64,000 nucleotides of DNA from Achromobacter xylosoxidans A8. GTDB taxonomy: Bacteria; Pseudomonadota; Gammaproteobacteria; Burkholderiales; Burkholderiaceae_B. Below the pieces are notes generated by a model that saw only the letters and a list, made by a program, of their open reading frames with translations, did no database searches and was not told where the DNA came from. Made by a program: the position numbers and the translations under genes. The first letter of the stretch is position 1, and each line of letters opens with the position of its first letter. Below, piece by piece: positions 1-7,129 of the stretch. Where the stretch lies: NCBI RefSeq assembly GCF_000165835.1, contig NC_014640.1, forward strand, positions 1,178,001 to 1,242,000, written 5' to 3'.

Positions 1-105
1 GGCGATGCCTTGCTGTCAGCCATGGACATGCTCGCCGCCGGCGATCCCGCCACCACACCCACATCGGAAATGCCTGCCGACGTCGTCGGCGACATGCCCA
101 GGTAG
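1..105 (+). CDS. C-terminal tail of an upstream ICE transfer gene (partial)
   Basis: Frame 1 is open from the window edge to a TAG at 103-105, giving a 34-residue tail rich in Ala, Met and Pro that ends Asp-Met-Pro-Arg. The start lies outside the window. In ICEs of the ICEclc/PAGI-2 type the gene just upstream of the RadC-like gene is usually the VirB4-like conjugative ATPase or a small protein beside it, so by position this may be the end of that ATPase. The tail has no diagnostic motif, so the identity is inference from gene order only. Confidence 0.4.
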   Translation, partial: GDALLSAMDMLAAGDPATTPTSEMPADVVGDMPR

Positions 106-280
106 CCCCGGTCTTCAAGGCTACGGCGCAGTCCGCTGCGCTGACCGCAACCCGTTCGCCTCGCGTCCTGGCCGCGAACGATCACCGCTACCGCGGTGAT
201 GGATGCACCTTGTTCGTTCCCCAGGAGGGCTTGCCCTCCCAGGGCGCGCGCCCTCCGATCTCACCGTCTGGAGGTTCGCC
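106..280 (+). other. Structured leader between the upstream transfer gene and radC
   Basis: This 175-bp gap contains clustered inverted repeats: ATCACCGC at 181-188 pairs with GCGGTGAT at 193-200, GGAGGGC near 226 pairs with GCCCTCC a few bases on, and AGGGCGCGCGCCCT follows directly. It ends with the GGAGG ribosome binding site of the RadC-like gene. No run of T follows these stems, so they are not classical terminators. They could attenuate or stabilise the transfer transcript; that role is a guess. Confidence 0.4.
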
Positions 281-775
281 ATGTCTTTCGTCGTCAATGA
301 CTCCTACCTGGAGTCGCTTTCCGCCATCGCTACCCAACACGAGGACTGGATCATCCAGCAAGCCATCGTGCTGCTGGAGAGACGGATCTTCAAAGCTGGA
401 CCGTGCCTCAGCCGACCGGCCGCTGTGCGGGACTACCTGCGTCTGAAACTGGTCGCTGAGCCCAATGAGATATTCGCCGCTGTGTTCCTGGACAGCATGC
501 ACCAGGTGCTGGCCTACGAGCCGTTGTTCAGGGGCACGATCAACTCGACATCGGTCTATCCGCGTGTCGTCGCGCAGCGTGTGCTGGAGTTGAATGCCGC
601 CGCGGTGGTCTTCAGCCACCAGCACCCCTCGGGCATCTCCGAACCGTCGAGCGCGGATCGCATGCTGACCCAGCAACTGCAGGTCGCGCTGGCGCTCATC
701 GATGTGCGGGTACTGGACCACATCATCGTCGGCCAGGGTGCCCCGTTCTCCTTTGCGGAGTCCGGCCTGCTGTAA
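281..775 (+). CDS. radC: RadC-like JAB/MPN-domain protein of the ICE
   Basis: A 164-residue protein. The JAMM metal-binding signature His-Gln-His-Pro-Ser-Gly occurs near residue 116, followed by a Ser/Asp-containing stretch (SSADR) that supplies the last ligand; an upstream FAAVFLD strand is typical of RadC. It lacks the N-terminal helix-hairpin-helix region of chromosomal RadC and is about 60 residues shorter, as is usual for the ICE-borne form. The ATG at 281 is preferred over an in-frame codon at 203 because GGAGG precedes it at a good distance. The biochemical role of RadC proteins is not established; ICE copies sit reliably inside the transfer cluster. A terminator follows. Confidence 0.85.
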   Translation: MSFVVNDSYLESLSAIATQHEDWIIQQAIVLLERRIFKAGPCLSRPAAVRDYLRLKLVAEPNEIFAAVFLDSMHQVLAYEPLFRGTINSTSVYPRVVAQRVLELNAAAVVFSHQHPSGISEPSSADRMLTQQLQVALALIDVRVLDHIIVGQGAPFSFAESGLL

Positions 776-800
776 AGGTTGCACTGCTTCGTTGATCAGC

Positions 801-825
801 GCGGAGGCTTCGGCCTCCGCTTTTT
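801..825 (+). terminator. Intrinsic terminator after radC
   Basis: GCGGAGGC (801-808) and GCCTCCGC (813-820) form a perfect 8-bp stem closed by a TTCG tetraloop, followed by five T residues. It lies 25 bp after the radC stop and separates it from the next transfer gene group. Confidence 0.85.
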
Positions 826-938
826 CTTCGCAGCGACGCAAGCAGGTATGCGGGGTGGCCGCGATGCGCATTGTTTGTTGGGGCCGCGTGGGGTTCGGCG
901 TTTGACTATGGCCCTGATCAACTTCCGGGGCGCATGAC

Positions 939-1385
939 ATGCCAGCAGCTTTTACCCGGTTCGCACCAGGCTGGCGAACCCTTGGCCTGGCCGTGGCGCT
1001 GCCGGCATCTCTGGCCGTGTTCAGCCCGGCCACCTTCGCCGCCGACGTGGTGGTCGTCACCGACAGCCGCCACCCGGTCAAGACCGCCGGCGGCGAGCGG
1101 CTGATCGAGTTGGACGAAGCGCCCCGGATCGAGGCCGAGCTTTCCGCGGATCTGCCGGCCGACCCCGAGCGGGCAGCAGCCATCGTCCGGCAACGACTGA
1201 ACCAAGGCGGCACCGATCTTCAGCGCCGCATCGGCACCGCCTACCAGGGCGTCGCCGATGCATGGAGCCTGGGCGTCGCCGCCATCCCGGCCGTCGTGGT
1301 AGATCAACGCTATGTGGTCTATGGCGAGCCGGACGTGGCCCGGGCGGTGTCCCGCATCGAGCAGTACCGGAGGACGCAGCCGTGA
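939..1385 (+). CDS. ICE transfer protein, TIGR03757-like
   Basis: A 148-residue exported protein. A signal peptide (hydrophobic LGLAVALPASLAVF, cleavage after FAA near residue 35) precedes a mature part of about 113 residues. The conserved features are VVVVTDSRHPV, a charged central helix, and a C-terminal AIPAVVVDQRYVVYG segment resembling a thioredoxin-fold strand with cis-proline (Ile-Pro). It matches by eye the integrating conjugative element family TIGR03757, which always precedes the TIGR03756 and TIGR03755 genes as it does here. Its stop overlaps the GTG start of the next gene, indicating translational coupling. Probable role: periplasmic component of the mating apparatus. Confidence 0.8.
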   Translation: MPAAFTRFAPGWRTLGLAVALPASLAVFSPATFAADVVVVTDSRHPVKTAGGERLIELDEAPRIEAELSADLPADPERAAAIVRQRLNQGGTDLQRRIGTAYQGVADAWSLGVAAIPAVVVDQRYVVYGEPDVARAVSRIEQYRRTQP

Positions 1386-2332
1386 CCCATCGCCCATTCG
1401 ACTTGCTGCGCCGCCTGCGCGTCGCCGTGGCCTCGCTGCTGTTGGTCAGCGCCACCGGCAGCTACGCCCTGAACACCGCCACCATCGTGTCCTCCGTCAT
1501 GTCGCCGGACTGCCTGGAATACCGGGTGGTGGGCATCTGCTACTGGCTCTACTGCACCTGGACGGGCTGCACGGTGCGCACGTCCACCAAGGTCCGGCAC
1601 TACGTGCCCGATGCGGTCGTCTCCAGCTACAGCAACACCGGGGAGAACCCCTGGGTCGAAGTGCAGGCGATGAGCACGCCCAACCCATCCGCACAGGCAG
1701 GTGGGGATGGGACCACGAACGAAGACCACGAAAACAACCTCGCCAAATTCAAGAACAGCGATGTCATCGGCCATCCTGGCGGCGAGGTATTCAACCAGTT
1801 CGCATCGTCGTCGGGCTATTTCTGCCAAGGCGCGGGCACGGCCTTCATGCCGTATCTACTCAGCACGCTGGACACGCTGGCTTGGCGCTACAACGTGCCT
1901 GAAATGGCCTACCCGGAGGCGTTGATTCCGGGCATGCGCGAGGTCGGTGCGCGCACCACGATGAATCTCTGGGGCAACGTCTATCCGCGCGGCGGCTTCC
2001 TGCACCAGACCGACGACCAAAAATCCGGGGCTGTGGTGGCCCAGCGCGCGGGCGATGTCGTCACGCGCCGCGGGCAGATCCACGTGTACCAGCCGCTGCT
2101 TGCCAACGCCCGCGACGGCTACTGGCCGGCCGGCGAGCTGATGGAGGGTGATGCCTCTACGGGCAAGTGGCAGGAGCTGACGCCGCGCCTGTCCAACACC
2201 TGCGTGGTGTTCCCGCACAGCGGCACGCTGACCCAGGCCCAGCAAGGCGACTACGCCTGGGCGCTGTGGCGTCCCTATGCGTGCTGCGAACGCCGCGGTC
2301 AGGTGTTCCTGGGCAGCGTCGATTTCCTCTGA
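1382..2332 (+). CDS. ICE transfer protein, TIGR03756-like (TraU-related)
   Basis: A 316-residue exported protein. GTG at 1382 is chosen because it overlaps the preceding stop (GTGA) and places a signal peptide (VAVASLLLVSATGSYA) directly at the N terminus. The mature part is Cys-rich near the N terminus (CLEYRVVGICYWLYC, then TGC) and has further Cys pairs near the C terminus (YACCERRGQVF), as in TraU-like periplasmic mating-pair proteins that need disulphide formation. It sits between the TIGR03757-like and TIGR03755-like genes, the order seen throughout ICEclc relatives. Function in pilus assembly or mating-pair stabilisation is inferred from family context. Confidence 0.82.
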   Translation: MTHRPFDLLRRLRVAVASLLLVSATGSYALNTATIVSSVMSPDCLEYRVVGICYWLYCTWTGCTVRTSTKVRHYVPDAVVSSYSNTGENPWVEVQAMSTPNPSAQAGGDGTTNEDHENNLAKFKNSDVIGHPGGEVFNQFASSSGYFCQGAGTAFMPYLLSTLDTLAWRYNVPEMAYPEALIPGMREVGARTTMNLWGNVYPRGGFLHQTDDQKSGAVVAQRAGDVVTRRGQIHVYQPLLANARDGYWPAGELMEGDASTGKWQELTPRLSNTCVVFPHSGTLTQAQQGDYAWALWRPYACCERRGQVFLGSVDFL

Positions 2333-2341
2333 GGTGCCACG

Positions 2342-3736
2342 ATGAAGCGTCCTGAACCGATGAACCTTTCCGCCAAGGCGTGCCGCCTGCTGCGCCCGAC
2401 GGCGCTGGCCGGCACGCTCGCTCTGGTCTGCGGCATGGCGTGGGCGCAGGTCGGATACCAGAACAGCGGCCCCGTCCTCGGCGATGACGTCATGTACTCG
2501 ATCGGCGGTGGCAGTGCGGTGTCCATGGGCCGCGCGGCCGGCATGCGTTCCATCGGGGTCGGCGTGGGGTGGAACAGCAACCTGATCTGCGGCGACATGA
2601 GCATCCAGACCACGCTGCGCAATCAGCTTAACGGCATCACGAACGGCTTTCAGCAGATCATGAGCAACGTGATCCAGAGCGCGACCAGCGCGGTTGCATC
2701 GCTGCCGGCGCTGATCATTCAGCGCGCCGATCCGGGCCTGTACAACCTGCTGACTAACGGCGTGCTGCAGGCGCGGCTGGACTTCGACCGCTCCAAGCTG
2801 ACGTGCCGCGCCATGGCGGAGAAGATGGCCGAGACGGCGGGTGGCCAGCTTGGCTGGAGCCAGATGGCCGAAGGCATGGCCCTGCGTGACGCGGTTGGCA
2901 GCAACGATGCCGTATCGGCCGTCGAGCAGGCCGAGACGCGCCGCGGCAACGACGGCGTGCCCTGGGTGGGCGGCAGCAATGCCGGTGGCGCGGGCCAGTC
3001 CGCCATCCGGGTGGTCGGCGACGTCACCCGCGCGGGCTACAACCTGGTCAACGGTCGCGGCGTGACGGACACCTCCTCCATCGCGTCCACCAGTTGCGCG
3101 AGCCTGTCCTGCCAGACCTGGACGTCGCCGCAGCAGGCGACCGAATGGGCCACGCGCGCCCTCGGAGAGCAGGTGCAGCGCACGTGCGACTCCTGCACTA
3201 AGACCGAGACGGTGCCCGGCGTCGGGCTGACGCCGCTGATCCAGGAGGAGTACGAAGCCAAGCTGGAGGTCTTGCAGGAGCTGGTTTCCGGCACGCGTAA
3301 TACCACCTTCGAGAACTTGCGCGAGGCCGGCAGCACGTCGCTGCCGATCACCCGCGGCGTGATCGAGGCGCTGCGCGACGAGCCGGACCAGGACCTGCTG
3401 GCGCGGCGCCTCGCGTCCGAAGTGGCGCTGTCATCGGTGCTGGAGAAGGCGCTCCTGCTCCAACGCACGCTGCTCACGGGCAAGAAGGAGCCCAACGTCG
3501 CAGCCAACGAACTTGCGGTGCAGGCCGTGAACCATGAGAGCGACACGCTCGACCGGGAGATCCGCAACCTGAAGACGGAATTGGAGCTGCGGCGCGAACT
3601 GGCGAACAACTCGCCGATGGCCATCATCCAGCGCCACGGCACGCGGGCGGCCGGCTCGCGCGGCATCTACGAGGGCGATCCGGTACCCGACCGCCTTGAC
3701 CAGTTGCAGAAGGGCAATCCCGGAGCCAGGCCATGA
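2342..3736 (+). CDS. ICE transfer protein, TIGR03755-like (TraH-related)
   Basis: A 464-residue exported protein with a signal peptide (LAGTLALVCGMAWAQ, cleavage near residue 36). The mature part begins with Gly/Ser-rich sequence, has paired cysteines in CASLSC and CDSCT near residues 255-290, and a long charged C-terminal region (about 300-440) likely to be helical. Size, position and Cys pattern fit the ICE family TIGR03755, functionally akin to TraH-type mating-pair proteins. Nine bases separate it from the preceding gene, and its stop overlaps the start of the next (ATGA at 3733), so the block is one operon. Confidence 0.8.
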   Translation: MKRPEPMNLSAKACRLLRPTALAGTLALVCGMAWAQVGYQNSGPVLGDDVMYSIGGGSAVSMGRAAGMRSIGVGVGWNSNLICGDMSIQTTLRNQLNGITNGFQQIMSNVIQSATSAVASLPALIIQRADPGLYNLLTNGVLQARLDFDRSKLTCRAMAEKMAETAGGQLGWSQMAEGMALRDAVGSNDAVSAVEQAETRRGNDGVPWVGGSNAGGAGQSAIRVVGDVTRAGYNLVNGRGVTDTSSIASTSCASLSCQTWTSPQQATEWATRALGEQVQRTCDSCTKTETVPGVGLTPLIQEEYEAKLEVLQELVSGTRNTTFENLREAGSTSLPITRGVIEALRDEPDQDLLARRLASEVALSSVLEKALLLQRTLLTGKKEPNVAANELAVQAVNHESDTLDREIRNLKTELELRRELANNSPMAIIQRHGTRAAGSRGIYEGDPVPDRLDQLQKGNPGARP

Positions 3737-4104
3737 ACGCGGAGCGCATGGCCTGGCGCCCCTTGCGCTGGCTCTTCAGCCGGCGCGCGGCGACGGCGCT
3801 GCTGTGGGCGGTGGTGCTCGTCGCCGCTGCGGTGGGTGCCAACATCGCCGGCATCTACCTGGTCGGCAGCGTGGCCGGATGGGAGCGGTGGCTCGCGGCC
3901 GCATCGGGCTACTTCTTCGTGTGGCGGCTGTGTCTGTACGGGGCCACGGTTTACGGGTGGCTCTGGATGCGCCGCCGGCTGCTGGCGCGCGAAGACCAGG
4001 ACGGGGCAGATGGGCAGGCACGGCGCCGCCTGATGCGCAGCGAGATCGCGGGCGTCGTCGCCATCGTCGTGCTGGAAGCCAGCTTGTTGATGCAGGCCGC
4101 TTGA
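3733..4104 (+). CDS. Small ICE membrane protein
   Basis: A 123-residue protein with a basic N terminus, three hydrophobic segments (about residues 20-45, 55-75 and 103-122) and a charged loop between the second and third. It overlaps the previous gene by 4 bp and is 13 bp from the TraG-like gene, so it belongs to the mating operon. Many ICEclc-type elements have an unnamed membrane protein at this spot. No catalytic motif is visible. An accessory inner-membrane role in the secretion channel is an inference from position. Confidence 0.65.
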   Translation: MNAERMAWRPLRWLFSRRAATALLWAVVLVAAAVGANIAGIYLVGSVAGWERWLAAASGYFFVWRLCLYGATVYGWLWMRRRLLAREDQDGADGQARRRLMRSEIAGVVAIVVLEASLLMQAA

Positions 4105-4117
4105 GGGGATCGAGGCC

Positions 4118-5635
4118 ATGACGCTTTTCACGACCGACTACCTGGAGTACTACCTCACACTCGTTTCCTGGATCGTCAACAACGGCATCTGGGCGGCCCT
4201 CGTATCCAGCGGGGTATTCGCGCTGCCTTTCGTCGCCATCGTCGTGCAGGAGTGGTTGAAAGCTCGTGCTGAAGGCGCCGACGAGGGCAATAAAGGCGTG
4301 CTGAGCGCCGCCCGCATCGAGAACCGGGTCTTCGTCGCCATCGTGGTGGTGATGTTCGCCGGCATTCCGTTCATCGACGTGGACCTAAACACCATCCAGT
4401 ACGACAGCTCGCGCTCGGCCCAGTGCCAGGTCAGCGTGGCGCAGCCCGCGGATACCGGCTGGTCGCAGTCCTTCAGCACCATCAACAACCAGTCGGCGAA
4501 GGTGCCGGTGTGGTGGGCGTTCATGCACGCGCTCTCGCGCGCCGTCACGGGCGCTTCGGTGGCGGCAATCCCGTGCGGCACGGACCTGCGGCAGATGCGC
4601 ATGGAGATCGACGCCACGCGCATCGATGATCCGGTGCTGGCTCAGGAAGTAGCGGATTTCTCTCGGGATTGCTATGGGCCTGCACGGGCCAAATTGTTCA
4701 TGCAGCGCCCTCAACTTGATGAGCAGCAGATGCACGACGTGACCTGGATCGGATCGCGGTTCTTCACCGACACGAACGGGTACTACGACACGTATCGCTC
4801 CAGCACGCCGCGCGATGACTGGCCCTATGACAGCAACCGCGACGCTGGGCTGGCCCAGGTATCCAGTGGCGGTGGCTACCCGACCTGCAGGCAATGGTGG
4901 GCTGATGGCAGCAATGGCCTGCGGGCACGGCTGCTGGGACAGGTGGACCCGAGCCTGCTCAATCGCCTGGCGGGCTGGGCTGGCTTCCTGAGCCGGGCCG
5001 AGGTGGACAATTCGGTGATCCGCGCGATCGCGTCACCGCGGCAGCAGAAGCTGAACCAAGGCAGCGTCTATACCGACTACGGCGGCCAGATCGACAAGAC
5101 CTTGCCAAACATCGTGACGCGGGCTACGGGAGACGTTGGAATGGCAGTTGGCGCGATTGCCTCGTTTCCCGCGATGGACGTCGTGCGGCAGGCGCTGCCG
5201 ATGGTGCTCGCCTTGCTCAAGATGGCATTGGTAATCTGCATCCCGCTCGTGCTGGTCGTGGGCACCTATGACTTGAAGACGGTCGTCACGGTCAGCGTCG
5301 TGCAGTTCGCGCTGTTCTTCACGGATTTCTGGTTTCAGCTTGCGCGCTGGATCGATTCGACGATCCTGGACGCACTTTATGGCTGGGGGTTCGGCTGGAA
5401 CCGGCCGCACACCAACTTCGACCCGCTGGTGGGGCTGAACAACGCCTTCGGCGACATGCTCCTGATGTTCGTCACAGGCACGATGTTTCTGGTCCTGCCG
5501 ACGTTTTGGGTCGCTGCTTTGGGGTGGGTCGGAGTTAAGGCTGGGGTGATTGCTCAGAACCTTGCTGTCGGCTCCAAGGAAGCGCGTGATAGCGCCGGGT
5601 CAGGTGTAAACAAGGTAGCCGGCAAGGTTCTGTGA
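4118..5635 (+). CDS. traG: TraG-N-domain mating-pair stabilisation protein
   Basis: A 505-residue inner-membrane protein. It has an N-terminal hydrophobic segment (about residues 15-45), another at 70-88, a long periplasmic domain with paired cysteines (about 100-320), and a cluster of membrane segments at about 365-395 and 440-475. This is the topology of the TraG N-terminal domain family of ICE proteins, which are shorter than F-plasmid TraG because they lack its large C-terminal part. In F, the corresponding region works in mating-pair stabilisation. Last gene of the rightward transfer operon; the next gene converges on it with a 15-bp gap. Confidence 0.8.
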   Translation: MTLFTTDYLEYYLTLVSWIVNNGIWAALVSSGVFALPFVAIVVQEWLKARAEGADEGNKGVLSAARIENRVFVAIVVVMFAGIPFIDVDLNTIQYDSSRSAQCQVSVAQPADTGWSQSFSTINNQSAKVPVWWAFMHALSRAVTGASVAAIPCGTDLRQMRMEIDATRIDDPVLAQEVADFSRDCYGPARAKLFMQRPQLDEQQMHDVTWIGSRFFTDTNGYYDTYRSSTPRDDWPYDSNRDAGLAQVSSGGGYPTCRQWWADGSNGLRARLLGQVDPSLLNRLAGWAGFLSRAEVDNSVIRAIASPRQQKLNQGSVYTDYGGQIDKTLPNIVTRATGDVGMAVGAIASFPAMDVVRQALPMVLALLKMALVICIPLVLVVGTYDLKTVVTVSVVQFALFFTDFWFQLARWIDSTILDALYGWGFGWNRPHTNFDPLVGLNNAFGDMLLMFVTGTMFLVLPTFWVAALGWVGVKAGVIAQNLAVGSKEARDSAGSGVNKVAGKVL

Positions 5636-5650
5636 CAAACAGGCCAAACC

Positions 5651-6028
5651 TCAGTCATCGAACGGATCGTTCGGGTCGTGAGGGTCGAGCCGCTGGCCAT
5701 TGGAAGAATACAGGCCAAAGCCCGCCTCGCCATTGCGCAATTCATCCTGTTGCGTCCAGCGGTCTTCATCTCTAGCCGAATTGCCAGCCATCCATACCGC
5801 CGCAACGCCCAGCAGTAGCAACACCGCCAGCCAGAAGGTGGTGTACAGCAGCACCCCGAGCGCAACCAGCTTGACCACCCACACGAGCGCGGTGGCACCG
5901 GCCGCCGCCCCCCCCTTTGACACCAACCAGCTCGATGCCCGGCGTTCGCCGCGCACGTAGGCACGCCATCCGCGACCCAAGGTGCGGCCGAGTCGTTCTG
6001 CGGTACGGATGCGTGTCGTGGTGTTCAT
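5651..6028 (-). CDS. DUF3742 family ICE protein
   Basis: A 125-residue leftward protein. It has a basic N-terminal third (ERLGRTLGRGWRAYVRGER), a hydrophobic hairpin at about residues 45-82, and an acidic Asp-rich tail. This arrangement and its location just after the TraG-like gene on the opposite strand are characteristic of DUF3742 proteins of ICEclc/PAGI-2 elements. The function is unknown. AGGAGACGACC upstream of the ATG at 6028 is a strong ribosome binding site. Confidence 0.8.
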   Translation of the reverse strand: MNTTTRIRTAERLGRTLGRGWRAYVRGERRASSWLVSKGGAAAGATALVWVVKLVALGVLLYTTFWLAVLLLLGVAAVWMAGNSARDEDRWTQQDELRNGEAGFGLYSSNGQRLDPHDPNDPFDD

Positions 6029-6054
6029 GGTCGTCTCCTGCTATTGAGCGATGC

Positions 6055-6513
6055 CTATTCCAGTTTGCTCCAATCCTGCTTGCTTGCCTGTATCAGCGCA
6101 TGCCAGTCGTCTGGTGGGTTCCCGCGCCCGAGCATCTTCTCGAACACGACATACGGGTCCGATTTGCTACCCGAAGACCGCAGGGTCTGTTCATCGTTGA
6201 CCCAGGCGTACACGATGACCTTCGCCTTCGAGTCATACCGGAAGAACAGCCGGAACCGCCGTCCGATCTTGGCCCTTCGCCAGTGGCGGTGGGCAGGTCC
6301 CAAGGTGTTGCCCTGGCGGTACTCGTCGCGTGCCGGATCGCCTGGCACCACATCCAAGATCAACTGGCTCAAGGCCCGGAAGAGCTTGACGTTGGCATTG
6401 GACTCGAAGCCCGTCGGGTCGTTCTCCTGCGCGCGCCTCGCGGTCGCATGCAGTTTCTGCAACTGCTCGATCACGCAGTCGTGGAAGAGCAGCGTCCAGC
6501 CATGCCGTTGCAT
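6055..6513 (-). CDS. yhaV: YhaV-type ribonuclease toxin
   Basis: A 152-residue protein of the YhaV branch of the RelE-like toxins, which cleave mRNA and rRNA. Recognisable segments are GWTLLFHDCVIEQL at the N terminus, the core YRQGNTLGPAHRHWRRAKIG, and RRFRLFFRYDSKAKVIVYAWVND, where basic and aromatic residues line the proposed RNase site. The antitoxin gene lies immediately upstream, and the toxin ATG overlaps the antitoxin stop region (both at 6513), the coupling typical of PrlF-YhaV. The pair probably stabilises the ICE by addiction. Full length, with no visible lesion. Confidence 0.88.
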   Translation of the reverse strand: MQRHGWTLLFHDCVIEQLQKLHATARRAQENDPTGFESNANVKLFRALSQLILDVVPGDPARDEYRQGNTLGPAHRHWRRAKIGRRFRLFFRYDSKAKVIVYAWVNDEQTLRSSGSKSDPYVVFEKMLGRGNPPDDWHALIQASKQDWSKLE

Positions 6514-6830
6514 CAGAGTTCCACTTTCCCGTCGATCTCCTCGTCCAGGTCCAGACCGTGGCCAGCATGCTCCAGCATGGCGCGGGCCAGATCCTCGGGC
6601 AGGCCCTGGACGTTCCGGCCAGCTTCGATGTCGCGGGCCAGCAGGCTCAGGAATGCGCCGATGGCGGGGTCCTCATGCTCGGCATCGACGCGGGTGACGA
6701 CGACTTCGCTGCCCCGCAGATCGAACGCGAGCTTGCCACCGGCATCGACGCCGAGCGCCTGCCGGATGGGCTTGGGCAGCGTGATCTGGCCTTTGGAGGT
6801 CAGCGTGGCAACTTCGTGGATGGCAGGCAT
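6513..6830 (-). CDS. prlF: PrlF-type (AbrB/SpoVT-fold) antitoxin
   Basis: A 105-residue protein. The N-terminal swapped-hairpin AbrB domain reads ATLTSKGQITLPKPIRQALG, followed by GGKLAFDLRGSEVVV; the C-terminal half is acidic and would wrap the toxin. ATG at 6830 is preferred over more upstream in-frame codons because AGGAGA precedes it and the AbrB domain begins within ten residues. PrlF antitoxins repress their own operon through the AbrB domain; an 18-bp perfect palindrome lies about 30 bp upstream of this start. Confidence 0.88.
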   Translation of the reverse strand: MPAIHEVATLTSKGQITLPKPIRQALGVDAGGKLAFDLRGSEVVVTRVDAEHEDPAIGAFLSLLARDIEAGRNVQGLPEDLARAMLEHAGHGLDLDEEIDGKVEL

Positions 6831-6860
6831 GGCGGCTCTCCTGATTGCGATACCCGCATG

Positions 6861-6878
6861 GTAAGGAAATTTCCTTAC
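6861..6878. promoter_or_regulatory. Candidate PrlF/YhaV operator (18-bp palindrome)
   Basis: The perfect palindrome GTAAGGAAA/TTTCCTTAC is the only AT-rich symmetric sequence upstream of the antitoxin gene, about 30 bp from its start. AbrB-type antitoxins such as PrlF autoregulate by binding symmetric sites, so this is the natural operator candidate. Direct binding is not shown by sequence alone. Confidence 0.6.
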
Positions 6879-7129
6879 TTTGTCAACGTGAAGCCTCACG
6901 GCGTTCTCCGAGTCCAAGAATCGGCCCATCGTAGGGCGTGAACAGCCAGCCTTCCTGCATCAATCCGGCCCTGCTGCAACCCGCATTGGCGGTGGACGGT
7001 CAGCACCCGTCGCCCTATACCCAAAGGCTGTAAAGGGTCGAAATGGCAAGGGAATGGGGTGCAAGGGGAAAGGCTCTATCCCGAAAAGGCAAAAAGGCCT
7101 CCCCGCTCGGCCCGCGACAGGACACCCGC
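6879..7129. other. Relaxase upstream region (possible transfer origin)
   Basis: About 250 bp without a supported gene lie between the toxin-antitoxin control region and the relaxase start. In ICEclc-type elements a transfer origin lies close to the relaxase gene, which makes this gap a candidate. I see runs such as AAAAAGGCC and GGGGAAAGG but no clear nick-site signature. In-frame codons at 7043 would lengthen the relaxase but have no better ribosome binding site. Confidence 0.3.

Noticed and set aside
5..199. 64-codon frame at the window start
   Set aside because: It overlaps the better supported tail ending at 105 in another frame, and is Pro/Arg-rich as expected for a shadow.
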